Assembly: GCA_021811025.1 (NCBI GenBank)
Contig: JAJZPX010000171.1
Location: 1 to 5,206, forward strand
Origin: Actinomycetes bacterium
GTDB taxonomy: Bacteria > Actinomycetota > Coriobacteriia > Anaerosomatales > JAJZPX01
Length of the DNA: 5,206 bases
Direction of reading: 5' to 3'
Part shown: one piece after another, positions 1-3,481 of the stretch
Layout of the letters: each line of letters begins with the position of its first letter
Numbering within the stretch: the stretch's first letter is position 1
The notes under the pieces: generated by a model
Database searches by the model: none
Told to the model about the DNA's origin: nothing
Seen by the model: the letters and a program-made list of their open reading frames with translations, nothing else
Translations under genes and position numbers: made by a program

Positions 1-70
1 CCTCGGACACGAGCCCGCACCGCGGGCAGCGCAGCTTGGGCGCCTCGGCCGTCCGCTTCTCGCCCCGCAC
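1..70 (-). CDS. small zinc-ribbon-like protein, 5' end only
   Basis: A reading frame opens at GTG (70-68), one base after the feoB stop codon, and stays open for 23 codons to the window edge. It has a basic start followed by LRCPRCGLVSE, with a CPxCG knuckle at residues 15-19. This is the usual first half of a zinc ribbon or rubredoxin-like metal site; the second Cys pair would lie outside the window. The only upstream purine-rich stretch is weak, so translation may be coupled to termination of feoB. Small Cys-rich proteins often accompany feoAB (FeoC, or FeoB-associated Cys-rich proteins), but this fragment is too short to assign to any of them. A metal-binding accessory role in iron uptake is inferred from position. 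It could also be the start of an unrelated zinc-ribbon gene. Confidence 0.5.
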   Translation of the reverse strand, partial: MRGEKRTAEAPKLRCPRCGLVSE

Positions 71-71
71 G

Positions 72-1925
72 TCAGATCACCGCCAGCAGCCGGGCGAGCA
101 GCCCGCCGAGGAAGAACGCGAGCGCGAGCGACCCTGCCAGCAGGCCGGCGAGGTACGCGATCCCCCGCTCCTTCACGATCACCATCACCGAGGCGATGCA
201 CGGCACGAACAGCGTGATGGTCACCATCGCGACCAGCAGCTGCGGGTCCGTCAGGTGCATGGTGAAGAACCCGGCCGCGCCGAAGTCGCGCCGCACGAAG
301 CCCATCACGAACGCGGTCGCCGCCTGCGGGGGCAGGCGCAGCCAGCCCACGGTGAGCGGCGTGGCCGCACCTTGGATCCAGCCGAGCGCCCCGGTGACCT
401 GCAGCGCCGAGATGAGGACCGCGCCAACGAGGAAGAACGCCGAGACCTCCTTCATGAAGTGCCACACCTTCACGCCGGTCTTCCTGAGCACGTTCCCCGG
501 CCGCGGGACGCGCAGGCTCGGCAGGTCGATCAGCAGGTCGGTCGAGGTCCCCGGCGTGAGCTTCTCGAGCGCGGTGCCGAGCGCGACGAAGATCGCGAGC
601 AGCACCGCGAAGTACGCCAGCGTGTACCACGCGCCGACGCGCGTCATGAGCGCGGCGATGACGGCTATCTGCGCGGAGCACGGCACGGCGATCGCCATCA
701 GCGCGGTGGCGATGAACCGCTCGCGCTTGTTCCCGAGGATGCGCGTGGTGAGCGTGCCCATCGTGACGCACCCGAGCCCGAGGATGAGCGGGATGACCGC
801 GCGCCCGTTCAGCCCGATCGACGTGAGCGCGCGGTCCGCCAGCGCCGCGATCCGCGGCAGGTACCCGGAGTCCTCGAGCAGGGCCAGCAGCAGGTAGAAG
901 CCGGTCACGAGCGGCAGGATCACGCCGAGGAGGTACGTGGGCGTCATCGTGAGCACGCCGAACTCGCCCGCGAGGAACGTGTACGCCCACGATCCCGCCG
1001 GCAGCACGTGCGCGACCGCGCCGCGCACCAGGGGCTCCCAGCCGCCCTTCATGACGACACCCTCGGTGATGCCGACGATCCCGCCGGCGATCCACTGCCC
1101 GAGCACCTTGTACATCGCCCACAGGAGCAGCCCGAGCATCGGCAGGCCGGTGGCCGGCTGCAGCATCAGGTAGCTCAGGTGCGCGCCGACACCCGCGCCC
1201 TCGGTCGTCGCGGTCACCACATGGCCGACGACGTCGTTCACGCGCTCGCGGCGCAGGGTGTAGATGCGCTCGCGCTCGACGGGCGACGCCGGGGCGAGTC
1301 CGTGGCGCGCCGCGACCGACTCGTCGCCTTCCAGCACCATCAGCGCGTCCGCTCGCGAGCCGATGCGCTCCCCCAGCTCGAGCAGCGCGTCCTCGAAGCC
1401 GTGGTCGGCGTGCCCCGCGCGCGCCGCCGGCAGCGCCGCCTTCAGCTCCTGGATGCCGATTCGCTTCACGGCGGCCATCTCCACCACGGGCACGCCCAGC
1501 AGGTCCTCGAGCAGGTCGCGGTCGATCGCGACACCCTCGCGCCGCGCCTCGTCGATCATGTTGAGCGCCACGATCATCGGCTTGCCCATGTCGAGGAGCT
1601 GCAGCGTGAGGAACAGGTCGCGCTCGAGGTGCACCGAGTCGACGACGTTCACCACGACCCCGGCGCCGAGGATGACGTCGCGCGCGACGATCTCCTCGTC
1701 GTTGAAGCTCGACACGCCGTAGATGCCGGGCGTGTCGACGACGTCGCGATCCCCGAGCCGACCGCTCGTGAGCTCCACCGTCGTGCCGGGGAAGTTGCTG
1801 ACGTCCACATACGTCCCCGTGAGCGCGTTGAACACGACCGACTTCCCGACGTTCGGGTTGCCTGCCAGCACGATGGTGCGGGCGCCCTCGGCGAGCGCCG
1901 GGCTGCCTGTCGAACAGTGTGCCAT
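72..1925 (-). CDS. feoB: Fe(II) transporter FeoB, GTPase-coupled membrane permease
   Basis: FeoB is the inner-membrane ferrous iron importer; an N-terminal cytoplasmic G domain is joined to a polytopic permease. The 617 residues fall in the range of shorter FeoB proteins. G-domain motifs are clear: G1 GNPNVGKS (22-29), switch I NFPGTT (44-49), G3 DTPG (64-67) and G4 NMID (122-125). A helical guanine-dissociation-inhibitor region follows at about 170-240. The permease starts near residue 255 and contains EDSGYLPR (351-358), GLGCVTM (383-389), the first Gate motif VPCSAQ (414-419, Cys416), MGFVRRDFGAAG (541-552) and the second Gate motif FVPCIAS (573-579, Cys576). CVTM and CSAQ replace the CNVP and CGAR found in E. 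coli-type FeoB, which marks the variant class seen in many anaerobes. The ATG start is 3 bases from the feoA stop, with GGAG (1932-1935) 6 bases upstream inside the last feoA codons, so the two genes are probably translationally coupled. No internal stop or frameshift is seen. Confidence 0.97.
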   Translation of the reverse strand: MAHCSTGSPALAEGARTIVLAGNPNVGKSVVFNALTGTYVDVSNFPGTTVELTSGRLGDRDVVDTPGIYGVSSFNDEEIVARDVILGAGVVVNVVDSVHLERDLFLTLQLLDMGKPMIVALNMIDEARREGVAIDRDLLEDLLGVPVVEMAAVKRIGIQELKAALPAARAGHADHGFEDALLELGERIGSRADALMVLEGDESVAARHGLAPASPVERERIYTLRRERVNDVVGHVVTATTEGAGVGAHLSYLMLQPATGLPMLGLLLWAMYKVLGQWIAGGIVGITEGVVMKGGWEPLVRGAVAHVLPAGSWAYTFLAGEFGVLTMTPTYLLGVILPLVTGFYLLLALLEDSGYLPRIAALADRALTSIGLNGRAVIPLILGLGCVTMGTLTTRILGNKRERFIATALMAIAVPCSAQIAVIAALMTRVGAWYTLAYFAVLLAIFVALGTALEKLTPGTSTDLLIDLPSLRVPRPGNVLRKTGVKVWHFMKEVSAFFLVGAVLISALQVTGALGWIQGAATPLTVGWLRLPPQAATAFVMGFVRRDFGAAGFFTMHLTDPQLLVAMVTITLFVPCIASVMVIVKERGIAYLAGLLAGSLALAFFLGGLLARLLAVI

Positions 1926-1928
1926 GGT

Positions 1929-2219
1929 CTACTCCGTGTCGCAGAGCGGGCGCACGCGGATGCGCTTCGCGAGCTCGCGGCCGACGGCGATCTCCTGCCG
2001 GCCGCTGCGCAGCACGATCGGTCCCGCCGGTATCGCGGTCACGCACTGGACCTTCGAGCCCTCGGCGACCCCGAAGCGCAAAGCGTGGATCCTGGCGCGT
2101 TCGTCGGCGACGTCGAGGACGATCATGCGGTCCCCTCGCCTCGCCTCCGCCAGCGTGCAGTGCTGCTCGCAACCCTCGCACCACTCGCCGCGGCGCCGTC
2201 TTATCCGCCTCTCGCGCAC
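1929..2219 (-). CDS. feoA: FeoA-domain protein with Cys-rich N-terminus
   Basis: FeoA is a small cytoplasmic SH3-like protein needed for FeoB activity. The FeoA domain covers residues 22-92 of 96: it opens with TLAEARRGDRMIVLDV, has the central HALRFGVAEGSKVQ segment, and ends with GPIVLRSGRQEIAVGRELA. Usual FeoA proteins are about 75-85 residues, so about 20 residues are extra at the N-terminus. These are very basic (RERRIRRRR) and then carry WCEGCEQHC, with Cys14, Cys17 and Cys21 as CxxCxxxC, a possible metal or Fe-S site. The GTG start at 2219 was chosen because GAGGAG (2225-2230) lies 5 bases upstream. An in-frame GTG at 2294 would run the gene through the palindromic operator. The first in-frame ATG (residue 32) would remove the first FeoA strand. 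It is the first gene of the feoA-feoB-zinc-ribbon operon. The domain call is firm; the role of the Cys motif is unknown. Confidence 0.9.
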   Translation of the reverse strand: MRERRIRRRRGEWCEGCEQHCTLAEARRGDRMIVLDVADERARIHALRFGVAEGSKVQCVTAIPAGPIVLRSGRQEIAVGRELAKRIRVRPLCDTE

Positions 2220-2224
2220 TCGCT

Positions 2225-2230
2225 CTCCTC
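2225..2230 (-). promoter_or_regulatory. ribosome binding site of feoA (GAGGAG)
   Basis: On the minus strand GAGGAG sits 5 bases before the GTG at 2219. It is the best Shine-Dalgarno match in front of any in-frame start of feoA. It decides the 96-residue start and keeps the Cys-rich N-terminus in the protein. Confidence 0.7.
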
Positions 2231-2261
2231 GTTCGGGACACCGCCCGCTCCCGGCCAGCGT

Positions 2262-2277
2262 CTTAGTACATACTAAG
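2262..2277. promoter_or_regulatory. 16-bp palindrome, candidate metal-regulator operator for feo
   Basis: CTTAGTACATACTAAG is a perfect inverted repeat with 7-bp arms and a 2-base centre (CA). It is conspicuously AT-rich in a GC-rich region and lies 43 bases upstream of the feoA start. Its TTAG...CTAA outline resembles DtxR/IdeR-family operators (TTAGGTTAG..CTAACCTAA), which repress iron uptake when Fe2+ is plentiful, although it is shorter and lacks the GGT/ACC inner bases. It overlaps the best -10 for feoA, as expected of a repressor site. A further CTAAG half-site lies at 2296-2300. The regulator is not in the window; MntR-like or other dimeric repressors remain possible. Confidence 0.6.
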
Positions 2278-2299
2278 TCTGATGCTTCCCACACGCTAA
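2270..2299 (-). promoter_or_regulatory. probable feoAB promoter
   Basis: On the minus strand TAGTAT (2275-2270) matches 4 of 6 bases of the sigma-70 -10 box. TTAGCG (2299-2294) lies 18 bases upstream as a poor -35. Transcription would start near 2262, giving a leader of about 42 bases before the GTG. The -10 lies inside the palindrome, so repressor binding would block polymerase. This is the only AT-rich stretch available upstream of feoA, but the match is weak. Confidence 0.35.
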
Positions 2300-2327
2300 G
2301 CAGCTATCGCGCCGACGTCAAGGCCCT

Positions 2328-2357
2328 GCCCTCCCGTCCGCCGACGGGCGGTAGGGC
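2328..2357. repeat. GC-rich inverted repeat between divergent promoters
   Basis: The arms GCCCTcCCGTCCG and CGGGCGGtAGGGC fold into a 13-position stem with one C/T mismatch and one G-U pair (in plus-strand RNA) around a CCGA loop. It lies between the proposed feo and sdaAA start sites and would be in neither leader if those sites are right. There is no T-run on either side, so it is not a good terminator. It may be a protein-binding dyad, part of a longer sdaAA leader, or chance symmetry in GC-rich DNA. Confidence 0.4.
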
Positions 2358-2370
2358 GCGTGAGGGCGCG
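2354..2370 (+). repeat. 7-bp direct repeat in the -35 region of sdaAA
   Basis: GGGCGCG occurs at 2354-2360 and again at 2364-2370, a 10-base period of about one helical turn. It fills the space just upstream of the extended -10, where no -35 hexamer is visible, so it could be an activator site. The short length and GC-rich setting make chance a real alternative. Confidence 0.25.
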
Positions 2371-2372
2371 GC

Positions 2373-2381
2373 TGCTAGAAT
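2373..2381 (+). promoter_or_regulatory. extended -10 promoter of sdaAA
   Basis: TGCTAGAAT combines an extended -10 (TGn) with TAGAAT, a 5 of 6 match to TATAAT. The predicted start is near 2388, leaving a leader of about 25 bases. No -35 is recognisable, which is common for extended -10 promoters. This is the clearest promoter in the divergent intergenic region. Confidence 0.55.
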
Positions 2382-2412
2382 CTTCGCGGCACCGATACCT
2401 CTGGAGACGCCC

Positions 2413-3264
2413 ATGGCCCATCCTTCGTTCTCCGCCCTCCTCGCCGACGCGAGCGCGCTCGGCTCCCTCGGCGACGCCGTCGTGGCGCTCGAGGCCGACG
2501 AGACCGGCGTCGAGCCCGACCAGGTGAGAGCTCGGTTCGTCGAGGCCCTCGAAGTCATGCGCGGCGCGGTGGAGCGAGGGCTCTCGGGCGAGGCGCGCTC
2601 GCGGTCCGGGCTCGTCGGCGGAGACGCCGCGAAGGTCTCGGCCGCCGCGCCGCACCTCTTCGGCGATGGCTTCGACCACGCGCTCGCCGCCGCTCTCGCC
2701 ACGGGCGAGGTCAACGCCGCGATGGGCCGCATCGTCGCCGCTCCGACCGCCGGGGCCTCGGGCGTGGTGCCCGCGGTGCTGTTGACGATCGCGAGCCGCG
2801 TCTCCGCCACGGACGATCGGCTCGCGAACGCGCTCGCGGCGGCCGGCGGGGTGGGCGCCGTCATCGCGTCTCGCGCGTCGCTCTCCGGCGCCTCCGGAGG
2901 CTGTCAGGCCGAGGTCGGGTCGGCGGCGGCGATGGCCGCGGCCGCGGGCGTCGAGCTGGCGGGCGGCTCGCCCGAGCAGGCGGGGCACGCCGCGTCGCTC
3001 GCGCTGCAGGGCCTGCTGGGGCTGGTGTGCGACCCGGTGGCCGGCCTCGTCGAGGTGCCCTGCGTCGCCCGCAACGCGACCGGCGCCGCCGTCGCGATGG
3101 CCGCGGTCGAGATGGCGCTCGCTGGCGTGACGTTCCCGATACCGTTCGACGAGGTCGTCGACGCGATGGCGGCCGTCGGCCGGTCCCTCCCGCCCTCGCT
3201 GCGCGAGACGGCGCAGGGAGGCCTCGCCGCTACCCCCACCGCGAAGCGGTGCTGTGGCGGCTGA
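2413..3264 (+). CDS. sdaAA: L-serine dehydratase, iron-sulfur-dependent, alpha subunit
   Basis: This cytoplasmic subunit binds the oxygen-labile [4Fe-4S] cluster of the two-chain L-serine dehydratase, which converts L-serine to pyruvate and ammonia. The 283 residues match the usual alpha-subunit length of about 290. Visible family motifs are SGLVGGDAAKV (65-75), NAAMGRIVAAPTAGASG (101-117), SGGCQAEVGSAAAMAAAA (161-178), CDPVAGLVEVPC (206-217) and GGLAATPT (269-276). Cys164, Cys206 and Cys217 are the expected cluster ligands. The spacings of 42 and 11 agree with what I recall of the Legionella enzyme. The protein ends KRCCGG, putting Cys280/281 near the terminus, where a tail cysteine acts as a fourth ligand in the Legionella structure. 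The ATG at 2413 has GGAG (2403-2406) 6 bases upstream. The frame is open far upstream but without homology. The beta subunit (sdaAB) is not in the window, and the gene appears to be transcribed alone. Confidence 0.95.
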   Translation: MAHPSFSALLADASALGSLGDAVVALEADETGVEPDQVRARFVEALEVMRGAVERGLSGEARSRSGLVGGDAAKVSAAAPHLFGDGFDHALAAALATGEVNAAMGRIVAAPTAGASGVVPAVLLTIASRVSATDDRLANALAAAGGVGAVIASRASLSGASGGCQAEVGSAAAMAAAAGVELAGGSPEQAGHAASLALQGLLGLVCDPVAGLVEVPCVARNATGAAVAMAAVEMALAGVTFPIPFDEVVDAMAAVGRSLPPSLRETAQGGLAATPTAKRCCGG

Positions 3265-3321
3265 GGCCCGCTCGGCCCTCGTCTGCTGCGCCCGCTGAGG
3301 CCCGCTCGGCCCTCGTCTGCT
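3260..3321 (+). repeat. exact 28-bp tandem direct repeat at the sdaAA 3' end
   Basis: The copies at 3260-3287 and 3294-3321 are identical and separated by GCGCCC, a period of 34. The first copy contains the sdaAA stop codon TGA (3262-3264); the second ends inside the extended -10 of the riboswitch transcript. Each copy can fold GAGGCC-CGCTC-GGCCCTC with one bulged C, so the pair could give two weak hairpins that end or protect the sdaAA mRNA. There is no T-run. A recent 34-bp tandem duplication is the simplest origin. Confidence 0.85.
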
Positions 3322-3326
3322 ACCAT
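3318..3326 (+). promoter_or_regulatory. extended -10 promoter of the riboswitch-ATPase transcript
   Basis: TGCTACCAT fits an extended -10 (TGn plus TACCAT, 4 of 6). The predicted start at about 3333 falls just before the aptamer P1 stem, exactly where a riboswitch transcript should begin. No -35 is seen. The first three bases belong to the second copy of the 28-bp repeat. Confidence 0.5.
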
Positions 3327-3332
3327 TGGGAC

Positions 3333-3435
3333 CGCGAAGGGGAGTAGCGGCCCGAACGATCGGGCAGGCAGGCCGACATGCCCGGGCGAGGAGCCCCGGC
3401 CCTGCCGTCACCCTCACGTGACCGCGAGACCTTCG
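3333..3435 (+). promoter_or_regulatory. yybP-ykoY family Mn2+ riboswitch aptamer
   Basis: The RNA carries the family signature GGGGAGTAGC (3339-3348) and the closing segment CGCGAGACCTTCG (3423-3435). These match the Lactococcus yoaB aptamer layout as I recall it (AAAGGGGAGUAGC ... GCAAGACCUUU). The paired elements are consistent. P1 is CGAAGG (3335-3340) with CCTTCG (3430-3435). P2 is GCCCGA (3350-3355) with TCGGGC (3360-3365) around ACGA. P3 is GGCAGG (3367-3372) with CCTGCC (3401-3406), holding a CCGACATGC segment that fits loop L3 and a GGGC/GCCC inner hairpin. A last stem is GTCAC (3407-3411) with GTGAC (3418-3422). Members of this family bind Mn2+ and usually switch on Mn2+ exporters, including P-type ATPases such as the gene that follows here. 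Confidence 0.9.
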
Positions 3436-3469
3436 GTGGGATAACTCCCGCCGGAGGTCTCTTCTCTTA
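3426..3469 (+). terminator. riboswitch expression platform: intrinsic terminator
   Basis: GAGACCTTCGGTGGGA (3426-3441) pairs along its full length with TCCCGCCGGAGGTCTC (3446-3461) around a TAAC loop, giving 16 pairs of which two are G-U. The pyrimidine run TTCTCTTA follows (3462-3469). The 5' arm contains the 3' half of aptamer P1 (3430-3435), so the aptamer and the terminator cannot form together. The inferred logic is that Mn2+ stabilises P1, the terminator is not formed and the ATPase is transcribed; without Mn2+ transcription stops here. The T-run is interrupted by C, so termination may be partial or need a factor. The SD and the TTG start lie downstream of the hairpin and are not sequestered by it. 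Confidence 0.8.
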
Positions 3470-3481
3470 CAGGGAGGGAAC

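Noticed and set aside
36..2276. 746-codon plus-strand open frame opposite feoA and feoB
   Set aside because: It is the antisense shadow of two clear genes in GC-rich DNA. The product is an Arg/His/Glu-rich low-complexity string with no domain.
2220..2294. Longer FeoA starting at GTG 2294
   Set aside because: It would place the palindrome and promoter inside the coding region and adds residues without FeoA similarity. The GTG at 2219 has a far better ribosome site.
1723..2412. In-frame upstream extension of sdaAA
   Set aside because: The frame stays open by base composition only. Homology begins after the ATG at 2413, which has a good ribosome site and an upstream promoter.
3260..3321. CRISPR array
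   Set aside because: There are only two repeat copies with a 6-base spacer, and the first overlaps a stop codon. CRISPR spacers are about 30 bases and no cas gene is nearby.
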